Shown here in pieces: positions 1 to 6,413 of a stretch of DNA of 6,419 bases. The notes below the pieces were generated by a model. It worked only from the letters and a program-made list of their open reading frames with translations. It had not been told where the DNA came from and searched no databases. The stretch comes from Deltaproteobacteria bacterium (lineage in GTDB: Bacteria; Desulfobacterota; Binatia; UBA9968): positions 1-6,419 of the forward strand of contig VBLN01000276.1 of the NCBI GenBank assembly GCA_005878685.1, written 5' to 3'. The position numbers and the translations under genes are program-made. The stretch's first letter is position 1; the number at the start of each line of letters is the position of its first letter.

Positions 1-49
1 ACGAGAAGATCCGGCACAGGCCCTGAGCGAAGGATTCAGTAATCCCTGG

Positions 50-156
50 GGCTTGGGGTGGCGGCCCTCAAGCCACTGGCCCATCGGCCGCAGCCGAAGG
101 CGCGCTCCCCTGAAGGTGCTGGGGAAGACTCATCGAACCAAGTCCTCGAAGCTTCG
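50..156 (+). other. Cluster of inverted repeats upstream of the operon; possible structured RNA or DNA
   Basis: Four inverted repeats follow one another. The arms 50-58 and 66-74 pair over nine positions (one G-T) around a 7-base loop. The arms 84-88 and 93-97 form a 5-bp stem with a 4-base loop. CCCC 107-110 pairs with GGGG 121-124. GACT 127-130 pairs with AGTC 141-144. A perfect 10-base palindrome lies at 147-156. None is followed by a T-run, so they do not look like intrinsic terminators. They lie upstream of the predicted promoter, so they would be transcribed only from a start further upstream. The pairing is visible in the sequence; an RNA function is inference. GC-rich DNA makes chance stems common. 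Confidence 0.3.
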
Positions 157-181
157 TTGCGGAGGCCGTGAGCAAAAAGGG

Positions 182-209
182 TTGACAACTGCGAGCCCAG
201 CGATATACA
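182..209 (+). promoter_or_regulatory. Candidate sigma70-type promoter for the operon
   Basis: A perfect -35 hexamer TTGACA (182-187) is followed after 16 bases by TATACA (204-209), one mismatch from the consensus -10. Transcription would begin near 216, giving a leader of about 24 bases before the first start codon. It is the only convincing promoter seen. The following genes are so closely packed that they are probably read from it or from a promoter further upstream. Confidence 0.5.
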
Positions 210-226
210 CGGCAAGTATCTATCTT

Positions 227-236
227 GGGAGGTGAT
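227..236 (+). promoter_or_regulatory. Strong ribosome binding site of the first gene
   Basis: GGGAGGTGAT matches the anti-Shine-Dalgarno sequence closely. Its GGAGGT core (228-233) ends six bases before the ATG at 240. This fixes the start of the hydrolase at 240 rather than at the in-frame TTG at 225, which lies upstream of the site. Confidence 0.75.
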
Positions 237-239
237 CTA

Positions 240-974
240 ATGGCATCGAGATGGGAAGAGATTAAAGTGGATAACAACCCTATGAGACTTTATATCAGTC
301 ATCCCGACGGCGCTGGACCTTTTCCTGCAGTAGTCGTGATCCAGCACCAGGGCGGCGTTGACAAATTCATGGAGGAGATGACCGAGAGAATTGCTGCCGC
401 AGGCTTCTTTGGCGTCTGCCCGGACCTCTATCATCGCGACGCGCCGGATTGTCAAGATGACGGACCCACGCGGCGCTCCAGACTCCGTGATGCAACCGTC
501 ATCAAGGACGTGAATGCCACGGTTGACTTTCTGAAAACTCATAAATTGGTCGACGGACATAGACTGGGAATCACCGGCTTTTGCATGGGAGGTCGGGTGG
601 CCTACCTGATGGCCGCGGCCAATCCGAGCTTCAGCGCCTCAGTCGCCTATTACGGCGGAAACATTGCCAAGGCATGGGGAGAAGGCCCTTCGCCTTTTGA
701 ACGGACGGCTGAGATCCGCTGCCCGATCATGGGCCACTATGGTGAAGAGGACAAAAACCCCTCGCCGGAAGACATGCGCAGGCAGGACGCCGAGCTGACC
801 AAGTTCGGCAACCCGCACGAGTTCTATTCCTATCCCGGCGCCGGCCATGGCTTCATGGATCGTCATAGCAAAAACTACAACGCGCAGGCCGATCACGCTT
901 CCTGGCCCCGGACGGTAGATTTCTTTAGACGCTACCTGATCGAGGTCGCGCCGAAGAAGGCGGCGGCGCGATAA
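240..974 (+). CDS. Dienelactone hydrolase family protein (alpha/beta hydrolase)
   Basis: The 244-residue protein has the usual length of dienelactone hydrolases, cytoplasmic alpha/beta hydrolases that open lactone or ester bonds with a Cys-His-Asp triad. The nucleophile motif GFCMGGR places Cys115, YGEED places Asp171 and PGAGHGF places His203. The family motif PDLYHR is at 61-66. There is no signal peptide. In the classical enzyme a glutamate (Glu36) in the AQEIFG motif holds the cysteine in its resting state; here the aligned segment reads IQHQGG with a histidine at 36, so the activation mechanism or the substrate probably differs from true carboxymethylenebutenolidase. The start at 240 is set by a strong ribosome binding site. 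It is the first gene of the operon and ends 12 bases before the next start. The fold assignment is firm; the substrate is unknown. Confidence 0.93.
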   Translation: MASRWEEIKVDNNPMRLYISHPDGAGPFPAVVVIQHQGGVDKFMEEMTERIAAAGFFGVCPDLYHRDAPDCQDDGPTRRSRLRDATVIKDVNATVDFLKTHKLVDGHRLGITGFCMGGRVAYLMAAANPSFSASVAYYGGNIAKAWGEGPSPFERTAEIRCPIMGHYGEEDKNPSPEDMRRQDAELTKFGNPHEFYSYPGAGHGFMDRHSKNYNAQADHASWPRTVDFFRRYLIEVAPKKAAAR

Positions 975-986
975 AATTTGAGGAGC

Positions 987-1976
987 ATGGCCACGACGCA
1001 AAAACCTCGCATCACTCTCGGGACTCCGGCGGAGCCGCGCAATCGCGCCTTGATCGACGGGCTGGTGCAACTCGACGGCTACGAGCTCGAACACATCGGC
1101 AAGTACTCACCCGGCGAGTTCCATTACCGCTTCGTCCAAGGAGAGTACGACGTTTGCGAAATGTCGGCAGCCACTTTTCTTCGAACCAAGGAGAAGGGCC
1201 GCCGCTTCGTCGCCATACCGGTCTTTTTCCAGCGCGGCCCGCGCCAGCGCAATATTTTTTACTGTGAAGGGAAGCTCAAGCATCCGAGCGAGCTCAAGGG
1301 CAAACAGATCGGCTGCTTCCGCTACGGCGCGACCGCCGTGAGCTGGGCGCGCGGATTTCTCCTGGACGAGTGCGGCATCAAAACGACGGATGTGGGCTGG
1401 TTCGTCTCCGGGCGCGAAGTCTTTATCCCCAACGAGCTGCCGGTCAAAGTCGAAAGAATCGACCCCCCGCCCCCGTTCGGACAGGAGAAAGATCAACTGG
1501 CGGAGCTGGTGAGCCAAGGCGCTCTCGGGGCCGCGCTGGTTCCCGGGGATAGCGGCTTTCGCGGCATCTTCGGCGGCGGATCGGTTCCCGCACAGATGGG
1601 AAAATTTCCCGGCGTCAGGCCGCTGTTCGAGGACACGGAGGAGATCGTTCGCTGGGTGAAGCGGAGCGGGATCTACCCGATCATCCATCTGATGACGATG
1701 AAAGAGGAGACCGCCGAGAGATACCCGGACCTGCCGGCGAAGCTGATCGAGGCCTTCCGCGAGTCGGCCAGGCGGGCCACGAAGTATATGACCGCGGACG
1801 AAGTCGCGGGCTATAAAAAGGAACGCGACGTTCTGGGAGAAGATCCTTACGCCTACACCCTCGGCGAAACGGAAAAGAGAAGCATGCGCTCCTTGAACCG
1901 CTACCAGATCGAGCAGGGGCTGATGAAGAAGGAGCTGCCGCTCGAGAGCCTCTTCGTGCGCGAGGCCTTCAACTGA
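987..1976 (+). CDS. 4,5-dihydroxyphthalate decarboxylase-like protein with periplasmic-binding-protein fold
   Basis: The 329-residue protein resembles the dihydroxyphthalate decarboxylase group, which has the fold of type 2 solute-binding proteins. Shared landmarks are YDVCEMS (54-60), FVAIPVFFQR (74-83), the ELKGKQIG strand-turn (102-109), WARGFL (120-125), GIYPIIHLM (228-236) and the C-terminal DPYAYTL (286-292) leading into RYQIEQGLM (305-313). No signal peptide is visible, so it should act in the cytoplasm, unlike transport-associated binding proteins. That favours an enzymatic or sensory role, such as decarboxylation of an aromatic acid, but many members of this group have no proven activity. 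The ATG at 987 has AGGAG (981-985) only one base upstream, which is unusually close; TTG at 978 is an alternative. The neighbouring AOR and hydrolase genes support a catabolic role. Confidence 0.8.
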   Translation: MATTQKPRITLGTPAEPRNRALIDGLVQLDGYELEHIGKYSPGEFHYRFVQGEYDVCEMSAATFLRTKEKGRRFVAIPVFFQRGPRQRNIFYCEGKLKHPSELKGKQIGCFRYGATAVSWARGFLLDECGIKTTDVGWFVSGREVFIPNELPVKVERIDPPPPFGQEKDQLAELVSQGALGAALVPGDSGFRGIFGGGSVPAQMGKFPGVRPLFEDTEEIVRWVKRSGIYPIIHLMTMKEETAERYPDLPAKLIEAFRESARRATKYMTADEVAGYKKERDVLGEDPYAYTLGETEKRSMRSLNRYQIEQGLMKKELPLESLFVREAFN

Positions 1977-1999
1977 TCGCGAACAAGGGAATGACTTCG

Positions 2000-2797
2000 A
2001 TGAATGAGAAATACGGCAATTTGATTCCGACCGGCCAGCTGCTGGACGGCAAGCCGCGCACGATTCTGTTCGATGCGATCAAGTGCATCGGCTGCCGGCA
2101 ATGCGTCCACGCCTGCAAAGACTGGAACGATCACCCGCGCACGACGGTCTTCGAGATTTCATCCAGCAACTGGATCACCATGGAACCGCCGGTGCTCGAG
2201 GGACTCTCGCCGCTCTGGGCGCGCAACAGCTGCATGCACTGCGAGTATCCGATGTGCGCGGCGGTTTGCCCCGTGGAAGCGATCACCAAGTACGAAGAGG
2301 GCCCAGTCGTCATCGATCCCAACGTCTGCATCGGCTGCGAGTACTGCATCTACGCCTGCCCCTGGGGCGTGATCTCGAAAGACGATCTCACGCACAAGGC
2401 GAGCAAGTGCACCATGTGCAGCGACCGGATGAGCGAGGATAAGAGTCCCTTCTGCGTCCAGGCGTGCCCGGTCGGCGCGCTCGACTTCGGCCTTCAAGAG
2501 GAGGTTTCAGCCAAGGCGAGAACGCGCGCTCAAGAAGTGGGCGGCTACGTCTACGGCGAGAAGGAGGCCGGAGGAACCCAGGTTCTCTACGTGCTCAAAG
2601 AAAAAAAGGAAAGCTACGGCATCCGCTCCGTCGGGCCGCAGAAGTATCCCAAGCACAAGATCTCGCTCCCTTTGATGCTCAAGGACCTTTTCACGCTTCG
2701 CTGCGGGCTCCAAGGCAAGGTGCGCGCCCTCTATCTCGCTATCATCCACCCCAGGCGCCTGCTCTACCGCTACTGGCCGTGGCGGCAGGTGGTTTAG
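2000..2797 (+). CDS. Ferredoxin-like electron-transfer subunit with four [4Fe-4S] motifs
   Basis: The 265-residue protein belongs to the DmsB/HybA/NrfC-type four-cluster ferredoxins. Cysteine groups sit at 29-32-35-39, 78-81-86-90, 110-113-116-120 and 137-140-152-156, giving 16 ligands for four [4Fe-4S] clusters. No Tat or Sec signal and no clear membrane helix is visible, so it is probably soluble and cytoplasmic. The gene lies directly before the AOR-family gene, as in other AOR systems with a polyferredoxin partner (Aromatoleum AorA; E. coli YdhY with YdhV), so it most likely carries electrons to or from the tungsten enzyme. Residues 170-265 form an extension beyond the cluster domain that ends in a basic, aromatic tail. 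The ATG at 2000 is preferred because AAGGGA (1985-1990) lies 9 bases before it; an ATG at 1991 directly abuts that site. The gene ends in TAG. Confidence 0.92.
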   Translation: MNEKYGNLIPTGQLLDGKPRTILFDAIKCIGCRQCVHACKDWNDHPRTTVFEISSSNWITMEPPVLEGLSPLWARNSCMHCEYPMCAAVCPVEAITKYEEGPVVIDPNVCIGCEYCIYACPWGVISKDDLTHKASKCTMCSDRMSEDKSPFCVQACPVGALDFGLQEEVSAKARTRAQEVGGYVYGEKEAGGTQVLYVLKEKKESYGIRSVGPQKYPKHKISLPLMLKDLFTLRCGLQGKVRALYLAIIHPRRLLYRYWPWRQVV

Positions 2798-2808
2798 AAA
2801 AGCTTCTC

Positions 2809-4704
2809 GTGGCGAACTCCTCTGACATCTTTCCGCGCCAACGCAAAACGACTCTTCCCGGCGGCTACATGGGCCGGATACTGCGCGTCGATTTGAATTC
2901 GGGATCGATGAAGGATGAGAACCTTCCCGAAGAGCCGATGCTGAGGAAGTTCATCGGCGGTCAGGCTTTGGCCACTTACATCTTGCTCAGAGAACTTCCG
3001 CTCGACGCCAAGCCTTACGGTCCGGAGAACAAAGTCGTCATGATGACCGGGCCGATCACAGGCACCGGCTTCACACCCGGCGGCACCAAAGTTACAGCCG
3101 TCTATCTGAGTCCGCTGACGAACCACACGCTGGGGCGCGGCGCGGCGAGCGGCTTCTGGGCAGTCTATCTCAAGGCTGCCGGTTACGACGGGATCATCGT
3201 CGAGGGAGCCGCGCCTAAACCCACCTATTTATACATCAACGAGGGAAGGGCTGAGCTTCGCGATGCGAGTAGCGCGTGGGGCAAAGGAGCCACGGAGACG
3301 GAAGATCGACTAAGAGCGGAGGTCGGCATCAAAGACGCCAAGGTGATGTGCATCGGGCCGGCGGGAGAGAATCTGGTTCACGCGGCAATGCTCTGCAACG
3401 ACTATAATCACAACGCGGCGCACAGCGGCGGAGCGGTCTTCGGCTCGAAGAAATTGAAAGCTATCGTGGTTCATGGGACGGCTCGGCCGCCGCTCTATGA
3501 CAGAGCACGGCTCATCGAAGCAGGGTTAAGATGGAGAAAGACGCTGATGGTGCGGCATGAAGCGGAGAAAAGAACCGCGGGTCATGCGGTGGATCTCGGC
3601 GCGGCGCCCAACTTCAATTTCCGCAGCACCGTGATCGAGGAGAGTCACATCGAAGGCTTTGACAAGAACCGCGTCACCTTGAGACCCTGCTTCCAGTGCC
3701 AGCGGCTCTGCCCCTGGGACGTCGAGCTAAAATCGGGAAACCACAGCGGCACTGTCGGCCACTTCAATGCCGGGAGCGAGTGGCTCGACACCTTTTACAA
3801 TCTCGGCGTCCGAGGAAACGACGCCCTGTACCTCGCCCAGAGGATTAATGATCTTGGGATCGAGTGCAGTCATTTTTCCTGTGGGGTCGGCGTCGCCTTC
3901 GAGGCCTGGGAAAAGGGGCTGCTCAACGCCGAAAAGACCGGCGGTCTCAAGTTCGAGTGGGGTAACGTCGAGGTCATCGACCGGTTGCTCGATATGGCGG
4001 CGCGGCGCGAAGGCTACTGGGGAAATCTGCTGGCCGAAGGGCCGGTCGAGGTGGCCGAGGCGATCGGGGGGGATGCGCCGAAGTGGGTGGTCCACACGAA
4101 AAAGGGGACTCCGGCGCTGCATGACTGGCGGCCTCACTTCGGGCAAATGATACGGGAGATCGTAGCGAGCGGCGGGATGAAACCGCAAGGGGGCGGATCG
4201 GTCAATCCGCCTCCAGACCTCAAATACCGCGAGAAATGGGGGCCATTGGATCGGAATGATCCGGCGGGCTGGTCGTGGTCGAATGCGTTATCGGAGCAAT
4301 ATCGCCAGTTCTGCGGCCTCATCGGGGGCTGCTGGTTCGCGCAGATGCACATGAAGCCGGACGGCCTGAACAGCATGATCGATTCGTTCAACGCCACCAC
4401 CGGATGGAACTTCGATATCGATCAGGCGCTCGAGGCCGGTCATCGGAGCGCTATGTTGCAGAGCATCTTCGGCACGCAGCGCGGCTGGATCGCGGAGCAT
4501 GATTGGAAAGATGTGGGAGCAAGATTTTTAGAACCGGTTCCTGACGGAAAGCACAAGGGCTTCACCATCGCCAAATGGCTGCCAGAGTTGGTCTACGAGT
4601 ATCACCGGTTGATGGGCAGGCATGAGAAGACCGGCCGCCCGTTCATGGACACGCTCAAGAAGCTCGGCCTCGAGGAATTCCAAGAGTGGGCACAACTCGA
4701 TTGA
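2809..4704 (+). CDS. Aldehyde:ferredoxin oxidoreductase family tungsten enzyme, catalytic subunit
   Basis: The product is 631 residues from the GTG at 2809, or 611 from the ATG at 2869. AORs interconvert aldehydes or acyl compounds and acids at a tungsten bis-pterin site and exchange electrons with ferredoxin. The N-terminal domain is typical: MGRILRVDL (21-29), KFIGG (47-51), MMTGPITGTGFTPGG (78-92), then the GRGAASG turn and GYDGIIVEG. The [4Fe-4S] ligands are Cys294, Cys297 and Cys301 (CFQCQRLC), with the fourth probably Cys508 in LIGGCWF. The usual GPEYET motif appears as GSEWLD (322-327). No signal peptide is seen. GTG 2809 is chosen because LPGGYMG just before the inner ATG looks like conserved family sequence, yet neither start has a good ribosome binding site. 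The ferredoxin gene ends 11 bases upstream, which suggests translational coupling. The substrate is unknown; benzoyl-CoA reductase BamB is a related but distinct subfamily. Confidence 0.92.
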   Translation: MANSSDIFPRQRKTTLPGGYMGRILRVDLNSGSMKDENLPEEPMLRKFIGGQALATYILLRELPLDAKPYGPENKVVMMTGPITGTGFTPGGTKVTAVYLSPLTNHTLGRGAASGFWAVYLKAAGYDGIIVEGAAPKPTYLYINEGRAELRDASSAWGKGATETEDRLRAEVGIKDAKVMCIGPAGENLVHAAMLCNDYNHNAAHSGGAVFGSKKLKAIVVHGTARPPLYDRARLIEAGLRWRKTLMVRHEAEKRTAGHAVDLGAAPNFNFRSTVIEESHIEGFDKNRVTLRPCFQCQRLCPWDVELKSGNHSGTVGHFNAGSEWLDTFYNLGVRGNDALYLAQRINDLGIECSHFSCGVGVAFEAWEKGLLNAEKTGGLKFEWGNVEVIDRLLDMAARREGYWGNLLAEGPVEVAEAIGGDAPKWVVHTKKGTPALHDWRPHFGQMIREIVASGGMKPQGGGSVNPPPDLKYREKWGPLDRNDPAGWSWSNALSEQYRQFCGLIGGCWFAQMHMKPDGLNSMIDSFNATTGWNFDIDQALEAGHRSAMLQSIFGTQRGWIAEHDWKDVGARFLEPVPDGKHKGFTIAKWLPELVYEYHRLMGRHEKTGRPFMDTLKKLGLEEFQEWAQLD

Positions 4705-5336
4705 TCGCTCTCTTAGCCTTTCTTGCCTTCGCGGCTCTTGCCGCATCTCAAGCTCGGGCTGAACAGATTAGAACCGCTATTCCTCAAGCGACTTTAAACT
4801 ATCTCTCCGTCTATGTCGCGGAGGGAAGAGGATTCTTCAAGGAAGAAGGTCTTGAAAATGAAACTATCGTCATCGGCGGCCCTCTGGCGATCGCGGCGCT
4901 TCTGAGCGGCGACGTCGATTACAGCGGCGCGGGGGGAAGCGGCATGCGCGCCGCCATCAAGGGAGCGCCGCTCAAAGCGATCATGTTCCAGACCGAAAAG
5001 ATGACCTGGTACCTGGTCGCGCATCCGAGCATCGCTAAAGTTTCAGACCTCAAAGGAAAGAAAATCGCCGTCAGCACCATCGGCGACAGCCAGGATCGCT
5101 TCACCACCCAGTTCATCGAGCGCGGCGGTCTATCCGCCAAAGACGTCATCCGCATCACGATGGGGCCCAACGCCGCCGCGCGGAACCTGGCGATCAAGAG
5201 CGGCGCGGTCCAGGCGGCGGTGGTGGATCCGGGGGGAGCCGTCGTGGCGGAGCGGGAAGGGTTGCGCGTCTTGGCCGATTTGCCACGACAGACAAGAAGA
5301 TCGCGGAAAACCCCGCGCAGGTCAAAAGGTGGTTGA
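4686..5336 (+). pseudogene. ABC transporter substrate-binding protein, NMT1/THI5-like: 5' part of a frameshifted gene
   Basis: Residues 1-25 form a signal peptide: Arg5, a hydrophobic stretch (6-20) and an ARA cleavage site before Glu26. The mature part has the NMT1/THI5-like binding-protein layout: YLSVYVAEGRGFFKEEGL (39-56), the GDVDYSGAGGSG loop (75-86), DLKGKKIAVS (121-130) and VVDPGGAVVAEREGLRVLADL up to residue 199. After Leu199 the frame gives a basic, unrelated tail and stops at 5336, while family-like sequence resumes in another frame. Such proteins capture small organic ligands outside the cytoplasm and deliver them to an ABC permease, but no permease gene is in the window. The GTG start overlaps the AOR gene by 19 bases and has GAGGA (4672-4676) nine bases upstream; TTG at 4701 is an alternative that would lose Arg5. 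Confidence 0.8.
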
Positions 5337-5644
5337 GAGCGATGGTCCGAGCGCTCATGTTTTTGCGCGAGAGGCCCGAAGAGGCTGTGGATAGCGGCAT
5401 GAAAAAACTCCAGCTCGGAAATATCAGCCGACCCATGGTGCTGGACGGCATCAAACGCTACGCTCGAGCCTTGCCGGACGGCGTCCCTGGGCTGCCCTCG
5501 CCCGAGGGCATCAAAAACGCCCTCGAATACGAAGTGCGGATTCCCATGCAAATCGATGCGCCGTTTTCCGCTGAGAGGGTCATGGACTTGAGATGGATCG
5601 CCGAGGTCAAGAAGGAAACGGAACTCAAGCCCGCCGGCAAATGA
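5285..5644 (+). pseudogene. ABC transporter substrate-binding protein: 3' part, out of frame with the 5' part
   Basis: From about 5285 the frame starting at position 2 (modulo 3) encodes the expected C-terminal half of the same binding protein: TTDKKIAENPAQVKRWLRAM, then FLRERPEEA and a helical end LRWIAEVKKETELK. The 119 residues plus the 199 upstream give about 318, slightly short of the usual 320-340. This suggests that roughly 10-15 residues are missing at the junction, because homologues normally have a short linker between the LADL strand and this helix. Restoring the frame requires a loss of 3n+1 bases or a gain of 3n+2. No ribosome binding site precedes an internal start here, so this half is unlikely to be made alone. 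Its stop (5642-5644) lies 14 bases before the aldolase start. Confidence 0.7.
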
Positions 5645-5646
5645 AG

Positions 5647-5652
5647 AAGGAG
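5647..5652 (+). promoter_or_regulatory. Ribosome binding site of the aldolase gene
   Basis: AAGGAG lies six bases before the ATG at 5659. It overrides the in-frame ATG at 5641, which overlaps the preceding stop but has no purine-rich site upstream. With this start the residue numbering runs a constant four ahead of E. coli FucA. Confidence 0.65.
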
Positions 5653-5658
5653 AAGACC

Positions 5659-5892
5659 ATGAGCGACGAAAGCGCGCTGCGCGAGAAGCTGGCCACCTGC
5701 ACGCGGATCTTTGCCATGCAGGGGCTGATCGGACTGTTCGGCCACGTGAGCGCCTTTGATCCGCAGAGCCGGCGTGTTCTGATGACTCCCGGAATGGGCC
5801 GGGACAAGGCGACTCTTCAAGGTTCGGATATGCTCATCATGGACCTGTCGGGGGAAATCCTCGAGGGCCAAGTGCGACCGCCGATCGAGTAG
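5659..5892 (+). pseudogene. Class II aldolase/adducin family protein: 5' part, ended by an internal TAG
   Basis: The 77 residues before the stop match the start of class II aldolases (FucA/AraD/adducin fold), zinc enzymes that cleave or epimerise sugar phosphates and related aldols. FGHVSAFDP (27-35) matches the conserved GNVS region, and LMTPGMG (41-47) matches the substrate-binding LITPTG segment. The part ends at Glu77, equivalent to the catalytic Glu73 of FucA. Codon 78 is TAG; in FucA the next residue is Trp74, so a single G-to-A change from TGG would explain it. The truncated product lacks all three zinc-binding histidines and cannot be active. Confidence 0.8.
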
Positions 5893-6384
5893 CCGATCCA
5901 TACGGCTTTGCACAGCGTCCGGGCCGATGCGCTGGCCGTGGCTCACCTGCATTCTCCTTATGCGACGCTTTACGCGATCGCCAAGAGGGAATTTGCGCCG
6001 GTGACGGTCCAAGGCTCCTTCTTCGTCGATGGCGTTCCTTTGTACAGGGATGCCAGGTTGATCCTTACGACCGACCGGGGACAGCGGCTCGCTGAGATCA
6101 TTGGAACCAGGCACGCCGGCTTTCTTCGTGGCCACGGCATCGTCGTGGTCGGAAAAGAGCTCGAAGAGGTTCTGTATGGAGCTCTGGTGCTCGAGGACGA
6201 GGCGAGGAAGGCGGTGCAGGCATCCAGTCTGGGCGAAGTCGGCACCATTAGCCGAGAGGAATGCCGGGCGTTTTCCGGCGAGTCGGATTGGGTACAGCGG
6301 GCACGCCGGGCTTGGACCTACTACACGGCGCTGGAAGCGAGATGGGACCGGCAGCCAGCAACGGGCATGGTACCCTTCGCCTAG
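5893..6384 (+). pseudogene. Class II aldolase/adducin family protein: 3' part after the internal stop
   Basis: The same frame continues without any shift. With the TAG counted as residue 78, His96 and His98 in VAHLHSP and His159 in LRGHGIVV correspond to the zinc ligands His92, His94 and His155 of FucA, all with the same offset of four. The protein would total 241 codons including the internal stop and ends in TAG at 6382-6384. This intact spacing shows that the nonsense codon is the only visible lesion. No ribosome binding site precedes the TTG at 5908, so independent translation is unlikely. The true substrate of the restored enzyme cannot be told; homologues in catabolic clusters also act on non-sugar aldols or as decarboxylases. 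Confidence 0.8.
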
Positions 6385-6413
6385 CTCTTTCAGATTTTCG
6401 ATCAGGTAAACCC

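Noticed and set aside
1..26. C-terminal end of an upstream gene (frame 3 reads EKIRHRP then stop)
   Set aside because: Seven codons are too few to tell a real gene end from chance; another frame stays open to 235 but its product is arginine- and serine-rich without motifs.
50..74. Intrinsic terminator of an upstream gene
   Set aside because: The hairpin is strong, but it is followed by ACTGGCCC rather than a run of T.
2073..2442. Alternative plus-strand frames inside the ferredoxin-subunit gene
   Set aside because: They are low-complexity translations of the cysteine-rich gene in the wrong frames and have no start signals of their own.
2464..2808. N-terminal extension of the AOR frame back to 2464
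   Set aside because: This stretch is the ferredoxin-subunit gene read in another frame; its translation is arginine-rich and unlike any AOR N-terminus.
5275..5336. Programmed ribosomal frameshifting in the binding-protein gene
   Set aside because: No slippery heptamer or downstream stem is evident at the junction, and the halves do not meet directly because family sequence seems to be missing.
4919..5551. Long open frame on the minus strand (210 codons), and another at 5458-6135
   Set aside because: Both lie opposite genes with clear homology, have no recognisable motifs or ribosome binding sites, and are expected by chance in GC-rich coding DNA.
5890..5892. Genome-wide reassignment of TAG to an amino acid
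   Set aside because: The ferredoxin-subunit gene (2795-2797) and the aldolase gene itself (6382-6384) end naturally in TAG, so a general recoding is unlikely.
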